Shown: positions 34,720 to 42,758 of the stretch, in pieces
How the letters are laid out: each line of letters opens with the position of its first letter
How positions within the stretch are numbered: the first letter of the stretch is position 1
DNA from: Rossellomorea aquimaris
GTDB taxonomy: Bacteria > Bacillota > Bacilli > Bacillales > Bacillaceae_B
Direction of reading: 5' to 3'
Assembly: GCF_020171925.1 (NCBI RefSeq)
Contig: NZ_JAIVAR010000001.1
Coordinates: 868,001 to 932,000, forward strand
DNA length: 64,000 nt
Made by a program: the position numbers and the translations under genes
The notes under the pieces: model-generated
Database searches by the model: none
The model's input: the letters and a program-made list of their open reading frames with translations, nothing else
What the model was told of the DNA's origin: nothing

Positions 34720-36096
34720 TTCAACACAATCGGTAATAGCGTATTTTTTTATTTTATCGTAGATCGTGGAATTCCCTATTCCAAGCGATTCAGCAGCTTT
34801 ATTTTTATCGTAACCGTACTGTTTTAAAGCCCTTTCGATTGCTTTCTTTTCTGTTTCTTCTATTATACTCTTCAAACTTCGCTTTTCCATCTTGGTCGTC
34901 TTGCTGTTTATCAAGTATTCCGGCAGCGCCTCAATCCCCATTACTTCACCGTCTGAGAGATGGACCCCTGCATCAATGACGTTCTCGAGCTCCCTGATAT
35001 TCCCCGGCCAATCATATTGTTCGATGATGGATAGTGCCTCCGGGGAAACAGAGGTGACACGCTTTCCGATCCTTGCCGTCACTTTTTTAAGAAAATGTTC
35101 AACCAGCAAATGAATATCCTCCGTCCGCGCCCTCAGCGGAGGGATGAACAGCTGAACCGCATTGATACGGTAAAATAAATCTTCGCGGAAGAGTTTGTCC
35201 TCAATCATTTTTTCCAGTGGACGATTCGTCGCGGCAATCACACGAATATTAATCTTTTTAGGCTGCAGTGCCCCCACTGGCTCGAATTCCTTTTCCTGCA
35301 GGACACGCAGTAGCTTTACCTGCATGTGATGCGGCATATCCCCAATTTCATCCAGAAAAATCGTCCCGCCGGCCGCAAACTCGAACTTCCCGATCTTCCC
35401 TCCCTTTTTCGCCCCCGTAAAGGCACCTTCCTCATACCCGAAAAGCTCCGATTCGAGTAAATGCTCCGGAATCGAACCGCAATTGACTTTCACAAATGGC
35501 TTCTCGCTCCGCTCACTCAGTTTATGTATGCTTTGGGCCAGGATCTCCTTTCCGGTCCCGCTCTCTCCCCTGAGGAGGACGGAAATATCCCCGTTCGCCA
35601 CCCGTTTCACACGTTCTTTTAACCCGGTGACCTCTGGTGTATGTCCGATTAGATCATGCAGGGAATACTTAAGGCCATTTTCGGCTTCCCATTCATTGCG
35701 ATAATAGTTAAGTTCTGAAAGGACATCCTTGATATGACTGTTCATTTTCTTCCAATCATCCAGATCCCTGAAAAGGATCGTCCCGATCGCCCCAAGGATT
35801 TCATTGTTTTCGATGATCGGAATGCGATTGGCGATGACGAACTCTCCCCGAAGCATCTGCACATCGGCCATATCCTTTTGCCCTGTCCGCGGGATCAGAT
35901 GCATTCTGGTGTTTTCAATCACATCCGTCACATGCTTGCCAATCACCGTATCCCGGTTTACCCCTAAGAAGTCACAATAGTTATTACTTATGTACTGGAT
36001 CATCCCATCGCGATCCACAATCACAATCCCGTAATAAGCACTCTCAAAAATGAGATCAAGCAAGTGGTCATTAATAAACAGTTCGGTACCCCTCAT
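34717..36096 (-). CDS. Sigma-54-dependent activator with PAS domain
   Basis: 459 residues. A PAS sensor domain (about 10-110, GIVIVDRDGMIQYISNNYCD) is followed by an AAA+ domain (about 145-380) with Walker A GESGTGKE, the sigma-54-contacting GAFTGA loop and Walker B GGTIFLDEIGDM. A Fis-type helix-turn-helix ends the protein (NKAAESLGIGNSTIYDKIKK). It is of the RocR/PrdR type. It probably senses a ligand through PAS and drives the divergent-in-function but same-strand ligase operon from the promoter at 34511. Confidence 0.92.
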   Translation of the reverse strand: MRGTELFINDHLLDLIFESAYYGIVIVDRDGMIQYISNNYCDFLGVNRDTVIGKHVTDVIENTRMHLIPRTGQKDMADVQMLRGEFVIANRIPIIENNEILGAIGTILFRDLDDWKKMNSHIKDVLSELNYYRNEWEAENGLKYSLHDLIGHTPEVTGLKERVKRVANGDISVLLRGESGTGKEILAQSIHKLSERSEKPFVKVNCGSIPEHLLESELFGYEEGAFTGAKKGGKIGKFEFAAGGTIFLDEIGDMPHHMQVKLLRVLQEKEFEPVGALQPKKINIRVIAATNRPLEKMIEDKLFREDLFYRINAVQLFIPPLRARTEDIHLLVEHFLKKVTARIGKRVTSVSPEALSIIEQYDWPGNIRELENVIDAGVHLSDGEVMGIEALPEYLINSKTTKMEKRSLKSIIEETEKKAIERALKQYGYDKNKAAESLGIGNSTIYDKIKKYAITDCVE

Positions 36097-36237
36097 AAGA
36101 CCATCCCCTTTTATAGCTTTCTATCTATTATAGTAGCATGATTAGTAGGGTTTAAGTATTATTAATCTGAAAATTTAAAATAGACAGAAATAACACAAGG
36201 GATTCACAGGGACAGGTACTCCGGCCTTTTTTCAAAA

Positions 36238-36270
36238 CAAAAAGAGCCGCGATGACTGTCCCCGTGGCTC
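36238..36270 (-). terminator. Terminator after HAD gene
   Basis: GAGCCGCG / CGTGGCTC around ATGACTGTCC, with TTTTT on the minus strand. It is a sequence relative of the hairpin at 30294. Confidence 0.8.
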
Positions 36271-36280
36271 ATTCTCCAGC

Positions 36281-36994
36281 TTAATTCTTACTAAGCAGAA
36301 GATCTCGTATTTCCATTATTTCCGAAACAATTGCGTATGGCATATGTGATGTTGATGGTGATACATTTCTAGAATTCACCCAGATGGCTTCCATGCCATT
36401 TTCCATAGGTGCCACTACATCATGGGTCCAAGAATCACCGATAAATAATGTCTCGCTCGGTTGTTTGTTAAAGTAATCTAGAGCTTTAGAGTAGATTCGG
36501 GGGTCTGGTTTTCTATAACCTAATTGTTCTGCGTGAAAGACTTTGTCACTATTTAATCGTTTTCCTAATCCCATGTTCATCAACTTTTGTTGAGGATCAT
36601 ATAAACCATTCGTTACAACTCCCAGTTCATACTCTTTACTTAAATCGTTGAGTAAACACAATACCGATTTATTAACAGTAATATAATCCATACTGGTTTT
36701 ATAAAAAAGCGTATCCAATTGATCTAAGGTCTCTATGTCAGTAGTTAAATTGAATTGTTCTAGTGCATACTTCCATCTGGCTCTCTTAAATTCTACTGTA
36801 TTGTATTCTCCAGAAATCAATTTATCGATTAAAGATCTTGGTGGCTTTTTTACTAGTTCTAAAAACAATACTGTATCTACATTAATTGTGAGTGGATGTT
36901 TGCTTAGGCATTGAGTTAATCCCTTATCAAACCATGAAGAATTATCAAGCAACGTATCATCTAGATCAAATAGAAGCAAGCTGATTTTTTTCAT
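36281..36994 (-). CDS. HAD family hydrolase
   Basis: 237 residues from ATG 36994 (AAAGGTG upstream). Motif I is LFDLDDTLLDN (residues 7-17), VVTNGLYD (about 124) carries motif II, the lysine of YRKPDPRIY motif III, and FIGDSWTHDV motif IV. YjjG-like nucleotidases or haloacid-type phosphatases share this pattern. A longer reading from 37150 would translate the palindromic repeat at 37019 and was rejected. Confidence 0.88.
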   Translation of the reverse strand: MKKISLLLFDLDDTLLDNSSWFDKGLTQCLSKHPLTINVDTVLFLELVKKPPRSLIDKLISGEYNTVEFKRARWKYALEQFNLTTDIETLDQLDTLFYKTSMDYITVNKSVLCLLNDLSKEYELGVVTNGLYDPQQKLMNMGLGKRLNSDKVFHAEQLGYRKPDPRIYSKALDYFNKQPSETLFIGDSWTHDVVAPMENGMEAIWVNSRNVSPSTSHMPYAIVSEIMEIRDLLLSKN

Positions 36995-37018
36995 TTTTTC
37001 ACCTTTCTTCTGGAAACA

Positions 37019-37063
37019 TGGGGACGGTTCTTGTGCTTCGGAAGCAAGAGAACCGTCCCCATG
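37019..37063. repeat. Near-perfect GGGGACGGTTCT palindrome
   Basis: CATGGGGACGGTTCT and AGAACCGTCCCCATG frame an inner TGCTTC/GAAGCA hairpin, so over 40 bp fold on themselves. It is the best copy of the dispersed family. It separates the 37071 gene from the HAD gene and could act as an intercistronic terminator. Confidence 0.85.
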
Positions 37064-37070
37064 CAGCCGA

Positions 37071-37415
37071 TTATTCAACTGCAAGTAGGTTAAATTCCCT
37101 AAGGAACGAAGATAGTTCTTCGATTGAGTGGAATTTATAAGAATATCCAAAAGGAATTGGAGTTTCTCCCGTATTGATTCTTTTAGGATATCTCTTCAAT
37201 GCAGTACTATGGGTTAACCCCTTTGCTGTCTTTTTCAGCAAGAAGGAATTCTCTACCGTGACCGGGTTTAACGCCACTGTGATTTCCTTATATGGCAATA
37301 AGTAAACGATTTCATTTGTGTGTAAACTTTCAAATTCAATCCCTTTGGTTGTCTCGTTTTTCATTATAAAGCTATTATCTTTAAAGGCTTGAAGTAACTC
37401 TTCCAATAAACTCAT
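37071..37415 (-). CDS. Hypothetical protein, 114 residues
   Basis: A soluble alpha/beta protein with no recognised motif, ending FREFNLLAVE. The likely ribosome binding site is GGGAGATGAG just before the start. The gene ends at the palindrome before the HAD gene. Confidence 0.6.
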   Translation of the reverse strand: MSLLEELLQAFKDNSFIMKNETTKGIEFESLHTNEIVYLLPYKEITVALNPVTVENSFLLKKTAKGLTHSTALKRYPKRINTGETPIPFGYSYKFHSIEELSSFLREFNLLAVE

Positions 37416-38063
37416 CTCCCATTAAATAATGTCAACCTGCCGATACTTAAACTTTAGTTACGCTGCACGAGGACCACACTTCCACTAAGTATGACCCAGT
37501 GGACATGACCTGCCTTTATTGAAACCCATCTCGAGTCCCACAAAAGTATCCAAACCCAGCATTTCCTAAAGATTCGCGAAGTAATTGATCTCTCACTTCG
37601 TAAACATTGATAGTAGAAGCTAGATTCAATTGCGTATGTATCCCTCAACTAACTACATAAGTTTCAGTTGATTCATATTCTCTCTTCTTTTAAACAATAA
37701 TACTTCCATTTCATTAAGCTATTCAGTACCGTTTTCTCAAGAAAAATGCCCTTAAGCGCACTACCTCATTTTACCATAAAAAAACACCAATCACCTTCCT
37801 ACTAACCCCATAAAAATAAAAATGCATATACCGCTTTGATGGGTTCCAACTCTTCTCTCTTTTTCAACATACCGCAAAAGTACCTCCCCCACTCCCCCAA
37901 AACCACTATCAAAAACCCCCACCAAAAATCCAACCAGGTCTTTGTTACCATACCTTAACGTTTATGGTAAACTATTAATTCATATACATAAACATCCAGC
38001 CGAGCCATCGGCAACCAAAAATATCATAACCCACTAAAAATAAAGTAAAAGGAGCTGCTGTAG
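37416..38063. other. Intergenic region upstream of small-gene operon
   Basis: 648 bp. A 64-codon frame at 37454 was not accepted. The right part (about 37870-37935) is C-rich, with CCCCCACTCCCCCAAAACCA resembling the flank of the GATAA arrays. The palindrome at 37945 follows, then the leader of the operon. Confidence 0.4.
37945..37970. promoter_or_regulatory. Palindromic operator-like site
   Basis: TTACCATA and TATGGTAA are exact inverted repeats separated by 10 bp, about 95 bp ahead of the first gene of the 38-40 kb operon. Symmetry, spacing and position suggest a dimeric repressor site at the promoter. No repressor gene is next to it. Confidence 0.55.
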
Positions 38064-38231
38064 TTGGACGATAGACCTGTCTACCTAACAGAAAAGGAAG
38101 AGAAGCTCTACCATGACTACCTTGAGAAATTGGTGGCGTCTAGGACCCATGCTGAGGCAAAGATTTATCAGCGTAGGTTATTCGGCCTGATTGCGAAAGG
38201 TAAATCGAGAGGAGAACGGAGAGATGGATAA
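38064..38231 (+). CDS. 55-residue protein, first gene of small-gene operon
   Basis: TTG start at 38064 with AAAAGGAG upstream; the product is (M)DDRPVYLTEKEEKLYHDYLE and continues with a basic helix ending GERRDG. It overlaps the next gene by 8 bp. Mostly helical; no family recognised. Confidence 0.65.
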   Translation: MDDRPVYLTEKEEKLYHDYLEKLVASRTHAEAKIYQRRLFGLIAKGKSRGERRDG

Positions 38232-38613
38232 CAAAGTTAAACGTGTGTTGGATGAGATGGAGACATTCAGCACCCCTCAATCAATGGAATTTTGGGAAAA
38301 GGTATTAGGAAAAGGTGATAACTGGATGCCCTTTATTCAGGAAATGAACGCCAAGGGGATCACGGTTAAGGATGTGAGAGCGGCGATTGAACAGGTTGTT
38401 CAGAAGAACGAAAACGAAAAGATGGAACAAAAACTTGAACGGGCAATGCGTAACGCAAAAGCGAATCTTGAATTGTCAGGATTTCAAGTGACTTCAGCAA
38501 TGGATGATCTTGTTCGTCGCAGTTTAGTCGAAAAGATGGATGACGATCAATTCAGAGATGAAGTACTTCGTGCGATCAAAGTAAAGGACACGGTAACCGA
38601 TGATGATGAGTAA
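38224..38613 (+). CDS. Hypothetical helical protein, 129 residues
   Basis: ATG 38224 with GAGAGGAG upstream is preferred over in-frame TTG 38191, which would overlap the first gene further. Acidic, fully helical, with VVQKNENEKMEQKLERAMRN in a probable coiled coil. Unknown family. The end overlaps the next small gene, as is typical of phage or plasmid operons. Confidence 0.65.
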   Translation: MDNKVKRVLDEMETFSTPQSMEFWEKVLGKGDNWMPFIQEMNAKGITVKDVRAAIEQVVQKNENEKMEQKLERAMRNAKANLELSGFQVTSAMDDLVRRSLVEKMDDDQFRDEVLRAIKVKDTVTDDDE

Positions 38614-38755
38614 AGAGAGAACGCTCATGTACCTAGACTCCGAGATTGCAAAAGCCCTGGTAGAAGACGATTACGACAGAGTGTGCGAACTCACTGATAA
38701 ACGGATTGAACGACTCAGTGAAAAGGAGGAAGTCCAACTTGAAGCAATCGCTTGA
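38606..38755 (+). CDS. 49-residue acidic protein
   Basis: Starts at ATG 38606 (or 38603) inside the end of the previous gene, begins MSKERTLMYLDSEIAKALVE and ends KEEVQLEAIA. The ribosome binding site is weak, so translational coupling is likely. No family recognised. Confidence 0.5.
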   Translation: MSKERTLMYLDSEIAKALVEDDYDRVCELTDKRIERLSEKEEVQLEAIA

Positions 38756-39188
38756 GATGTTGGAACAAATACAGTTGGGTTCTTACAACAGCATCGTTCG
38801 TGAAGCTAGTTACGTAAAACACAATTACTCCTCTGCAGCAAGCCCCCTTCGGACATTTGTCAGGGAAGCTGTAACGTACTTAGATTTCAGTGAAGCTATT
38901 TCAAAAATTAGAGGCGATGATTTCGAAGAAGATAAGCAAAACGTTCTGGACCTTTTAAAAGAATTGAAGCTCCACGACTTTCGTACGTCTTATAGTGAAA
39001 TTGGGACAAAAGCAATGAGAGAATTCTTCGGGTTCAGCCCTGAGACACAGATGGCTGGTGTAGTGACCATCATTGAAATGATTAGCCAGCAAGTAGAATT
39101 AGGAACCCTTGAAACGTTTTGGGAAGAAGTGTTGGAAAAGGATTACGAAGCTAAAACGTTCAGTGACATTATTTACAGGCGGGACTAA
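38739..39188 (+). CDS. Hypothetical protein, 149 residues
   Basis: TTG 38739 is preferred because AGGAGG lies 9 bp upstream; the product starts (M)KQSLEMLEQIQLGSYNSIVR. Helical, soluble, ending FSDIIYRRD. It overlaps the previous gene by 17 bp. Function unknown. Confidence 0.6.
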   Translation: MKQSLEMLEQIQLGSYNSIVREASYVKHNYSSAASPLRTFVREAVTYLDFSEAISKIRGDDFEEDKQNVLDLLKELKLHDFRTSYSEIGTKAMREFFGFSPETQMAGVVTIIEMISQQVELGTLETFWEEVLEKDYEAKTFSDIIYRRD

Positions 39189-39191
39189 GTA

Positions 39192-39746
39192 ATGGATAAA
39201 GAAACTAAAATAGAAATCATTAATGAACTGTTAAAGGACCAACACTCTCCAGAAAAAATTGAGTTCCTGAAAGAGTGTAAACGGATTGCACAGCAAGGAT
39301 CGTTCATACCGATGAACTACTTAACCAACGAAGAGAAATTTATTTTTAAAAGCATAAAACAAGATATTAAACACTGTAAAACTACAAGAGAGATCAAGTT
39401 GCTCGAAAGTAAACTGGACGTATTACTGGAAAGAGCGATCACACGATATCGGAGGATTAATACGATGGATACAGTTAACAAAGTAACCGAAGAGCGGTAT
39501 CGTATCGCCTTTCGATTAGTTGGTTTTTTCATCCCTCACGATGAAATTGCTTATGGGACCGGATTGTCCGAAGATGAAGTTCTTACTCTATTAGAATACA
39601 GAAACGAACTCTATAGCGAATTTATAAAGGATACAGTAGGGTCAACGATCAGCTTCTATCACTGGTGTGAAAAAAAAGGATACTCAAAAGACCTGCCCAC
39701 ATACGTTAAAAAGAAATTGGAAGAAGGGAAAGACCATGACGAATGA
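39192..39746 (+). CDS. Hypothetical protein, 184 residues
   Basis: Starts 3 bp after the previous stop codon. A helical protein with DEIAYGTGLSEDEVLTLLEY near residue 120, which could be a helix-turn-helix-like segment but is not convincing by eye. It overlaps the next gene by 11 bp. Confidence 0.65.
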   Translation: MDKETKIEIINELLKDQHSPEKIEFLKECKRIAQQGSFIPMNYLTNEEKFIFKSIKQDIKHCKTTREIKLLESKLDVLLERAITRYRRINTMDTVNKVTEERYRIAFRLVGFFIPHDEIAYGTGLSEDEVLTLLEYRNELYSEFIKDTVGSTISFYHWCEKKGYSKDLPTYVKKKLEEGKDHDE

Positions 39747-40071
39747 ACAGGAATTAGCAGCTAGAGTAGCTGGAGGGATGATCGAGTTAATTGAGAGCGG
39801 TAAATTAGAGCGGAACTGGTCCGATACAGCGGATATGATCGAGCTAGGTTATTTACCCCTTGAAGAACTTCATAGGACCAAGGATTTGAAGACGCAGAAG
39901 ATCATGAAGCAAGTGTATAAAGGATTAGGCATGCACTTCTTACCCTTGAACAAACCGACTTATACGGTACGGGATACGTTGACCACGACTGAATGTGTGA
40001 ACTGTTGGGAAATGACTGACACAAGACGTCCTCGTTGCGAACATTGCGGAGGGCATTTCGAATTAGATTAA
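39736..40071 (+). CDS. Small zinc-ribbon protein, last gene of operon
   Basis: 111 residues from ATG 39736 (GAAGGGAAAG upstream; an in-frame GTG at 39667 lies inside the previous gene). The C-terminus has two CxxC pairs, ECVNCWEMTDTRRPRCEHCG, forming a zinc ribbon. Function unknown; such ribbons often bind nucleic acid or protein. Confidence 0.7.
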   Translation: MTNEQELAARVAGGMIELIESGKLERNWSDTADMIELGYLPLEELHRTKDLKTQKIMKQVYKGLGMHFLPLNKPTYTVRDTLTTTECVNCWEMTDTRRPRCEHCGGHFELD

Positions 40072-40152
40072 AGTAGGACACTCTATAAATAAGCGTTTAC
40101 GAGACACAAAACAGATGTAGACTCCTCTTATTGCTAAGCGTGTGAGGACGTC

Positions 40153-40692
40153 ATGACTAGAAGGCGGGAAGTTACCCCCCTTCTAGTTAGAAAGGGGAAT
40201 GGTTTAGAAATGATGATAAAATCCATCGAACACGCTTGTCGGCCCTATTTGTATGCGGTCATGGCCTTTGCCGCTTTGTACTCGATGACGTACCAGTGGT
40301 TGAATAGTGGAAGTATCTTTATCGCTTTGGCAACGTACAGTGTATTTGCTACCGTATCCATTCAAGTAGGAAAAGGGATGCACCGGCAAATGGATGAATT
40401 CTTTTATAGTTTCGATTGGGATGAGAATTGTATTATTGTAGAATACCGGATCATGAAAAGGGTCATTCAGGGAATAGGCGTTGTTCTTTTGTATTTCTAT
40501 GTACAAGCTGGAATCGTCTTATTCATAGAGCCAGGCTTATTTTCTGTAAAACGATTTGGCGTTCCGATCATATGGCCGTTTATCGCGGCGAATTGCTATT
40601 TGGTGACTTCTTTTTATCGGCAATTTATTTGGGAGCCGTTTGAGCCTTTGGAAGATGATGATGGAGAGGAATTTATGGAGAATCATTATTAG
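40153..40692 (+). CDS. Hypothetical membrane protein
   Basis: 179 residues with about four hydrophobic segments (roughly 35-50, 54-72, 105-124 and 132-152) and an acidic tail, FEPLEDDDGEEFMENHY. ATG 40153 has GAGGA 5 bp upstream, but a hairpin (ACTAGAAGG / CCTTCTAGT, 40156-40187) lies within the first codons; ATG 40210 is the alternative start. Its 3' end is duplicated at 48261. No family recognised. Confidence 0.65.
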   Translation: MTRRREVTPLLVRKGNGLEMMIKSIEHACRPYLYAVMAFAALYSMTYQWLNSGSIFIALATYSVFATVSIQVGKGMHRQMDEFFYSFDWDENCIIVEYRIMKRVIQGIGVVLLYFYVQAGIVLFIEPGLFSVKRFGVPIIWPFIAANCYLVTSFYRQFIWEPFEPLEDDDGEEFMENHY

Positions 40693-40702
40693 TTACAAAT
40701 TT

Positions 40703-40738
40703 GGGGCAGGTTCTGCTGGAATGCAGAACCTGTCCCTT
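40703..40738 (+). terminator. Palindrome after membrane protein gene
   Basis: GGGGCAGGTTCTGC / GCAGAACCTGTCCC with a 6-nt loop, 10 bp after the stop codon. A diverged copy follows the duplicated tail at 48347, showing that gene end and hairpin travelled together. Confidence 0.75.
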
Positions 40739-40903
40739 AATTTAAAACTACTTTAAATGGTATTGATGATAATGCAAAAAGGGGAACACCGCCCCAAATA
40801 GGTACCCTTAGTCATTCAACAATCGTTCTCTCTTTTCCGGAATTAGACCAAATCAAATAGACGTTCTCCTTAAGAAAAACGTCTATCTGATTTAACAATT
40901 TAC

Positions 40904-41368
40904 TTATAAGGTTTTCTCCATTGATATTCTAGTATTTGAATAACCCAATTTCTTGTATAATCGATAAGCACCCTCATTTTTCCCAAACACACTTAACCCT
41001 ATTGAACCCACACCACTTTCTCTAAGCTTATCTTGAAGCTTTTCAATGGTACAAGTCCCGAACCCTTTACCTCTATGATGTTTGTCTATAAATATATGAT
41101 ACAAGTATGCTGAATTTGTTTCAGGAATTACGCTGTACCATAGAATTCCCACTTTTTCCTTTGAATTAGCCTGTATGATCTTGTACAAGTATTGTCCCTC
41201 AGTTGCTAATCCATCCTTAAACATGTCTTGTATCATCATCTCTGATTCCTCTAGCGCTTGATCCATAGTTAAATTGAAATTTTTTGTGATTTCAATAGCA
41301 TGATCAGGGATCATAAAATCCAAATACCTCTTAAATTCTACTTCATCAACTTTACTTAACTTAATCAT
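40904..41368 (-). CDS. GNAT family N-acetyltransferase
   Basis: 154 residues. HIFIDKHHRGKGFGTCTIEK (about 91-110) contains the RGxGxG/T acetyl-CoA loop, and LSVFGKNEGAYRLYKKLGYS is the C-terminal signature. Similar to small Bacillus acetyltransferases of unknown substrate. AGAGAGAC precedes the start. Confidence 0.87.
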   Translation of the reverse strand: MIKLSKVDEVEFKRYLDFMIPDHAIEITKNFNLTMDQALEESEMMIQDMFKDGLATEGQYLYKIIQANSKEKVGILWYSVIPETNSAYLYHIFIDKHHRGKGFGTCTIEKLQDKLRESGVGSIGLSVFGKNEGAYRLYKKLGYSNTRISMEKTL

Positions 41369-42358
41369 TGTCTCTCTCCGTTCTAGTAGGCGAATTTTCT
41401 ATGTGCAAAGTACTAGTAGAAAATAGTAAACAGAGGTTATTAAAGTGATTAAATTAATAGTATTTAATCATGTATTAATACCTTGTTTACTCATGCAATC
41501 CAAGGTACGCACATAAAGTTTTTAGACATAATGAATTCCTCCATTCATAGATACTTTAAGTATTTATATTGTGTAGTCACCGTTTCACAAACATCTTCTT
41601 TATTCAAACCAATTAATTCACATAACTAGAGGTGACTCTATATAAAATCATTCGAAAACTTCACCAAACTTTGGATATGCTCCCTTTGGTGAATAGACCA
41701 AGGATTAAATCCTGGAAAATTCTGATAACCTAACCTTACCATAGGTTGCATCCGTAGGGAACAGGCAACTATCTACAATCATTTTGTTTACTGTCTCATC
41801 GATTTTTGATGTTAGTCAGATGTAAGAATAGAAACTAAATCAAATAGTGGTCGATTGCTCTTTACACCATTGAATTGTCTTATCCAGCCTTTATATCGTT
41901 CAGCCTATTGATTCAGTCTTCTTAAGTCACAACCTCCGTAAGTGGATCAAATCCTTTGCTCCAATTCCTCTAGCCATCATGCTTTTTATATACACCACTT
42001 CGTTCTCCCACTGTTCCACACGGTCCTCACAAATTTCGTAATTGGTCTCCCCCATTTCAGCGTTTCAGGATAATGGAAAACGTATTTCGCACTCCCCAAA
42101 AGGCGGGGCATGACCCCAGTTCGTTAATACTTCAGTGTACTTGGTTCAGGCCACGATTCTCGTTCATAACGTTCTTCTTCCAATAGCCTGCCCTGTTGGT
42201 TCAATAAGTAACTCTATAGAAAAAGACGTTAATCCTTCTTGAATTAACGCTCGCTTTAGCGGAAAAGGGTAAATTTAAATTAATTTGGTTAGCACTAAAC
42301 TCTACCGTTTCTTTCTTTGATTTTACTGACTCATAGGCAGGGAAGAATTATTTGGTAG
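41369..42358. other. Gene-poor region with probable decayed frames
   Basis: 990 bp with no intact gene. Short minus-strand frames look protein-like but are broken. One at 41927-42055 begins MGETNYEICEDRVEQWENEV (42 codons, no ribosome binding site). Another, ending near 41640, contains NFPGFNPWSIHQREHIQSL. These may be remnants of one or more genes beside the phage-like replication block. Confidence 0.35.
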
Positions 42359-42649
42359 TTATTTTACATAAAACCAACTCCCCCCAGTCACCCTCTCCCT
42401 CCTCAAAATCCCTTCCTCCTCCATCCACGTCAACCCATCCATCACCGCAAACCCCTCTTTATGTAACAAGAACATCCCCCGCACACAGCAAGCCCGCCAT
42501 ATCTCACCATAGCTCAGGAACCCCAGCCCATCCTCCCTCACATCCGCTGCCCCCATCAAGTCGATCAACAACCGATACATCTTCCTGCCTTCTTCTAAAA
42601 AAGAATCCCCCGCCTCAACCGCAGCTTTCGTCATAAACATCCCCATCAT
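42359..42649 (-). CDS. Hypothetical protein after DnaB-like helicase
   Basis: About 96 residues if started at the ATG at 42649; the longer frame to 42775 translates a GGGACAGG repeat. It contains LSYGEIWRACCVRGMFLLHK and GLTWMEEEGILRRER, a possible winged-helix. The start remains uncertain. Position behind the helicase suggests membership of the phage-like block. Confidence 0.45.
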   Translation of the reverse strand: MMGMFMTKAAVEAGDSFLEEGRKMYRLLIDLMGAADVREDGLGFLSYGEIWRACCVRGMFLLHKEGFAVMDGLTWMEEEGILRRERVTGGSWFYVK

Positions 42650-42758
42650 CTCCCCATCTTTTTTATAAAAATAAACCACTCCAACCGGGTCAACGTTCCT
42701 GTCCCCACAACGCGCTCCCGACCAAACCGGGACAATGAACCTGTCCCCTCGTCCCGCT

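Noticed and set aside
36995-37150. N-terminal extension of the HAD hydrolase
   Set aside because: It would translate the dispersed palindrome and overlap the end of the 37071 gene. A good start with ribosome binding site exists at 36994.
37454-37648. 64-codon minus-strand frame
   Set aside because: Trp/Cys-rich, no start signal and no conserved-looking segment.
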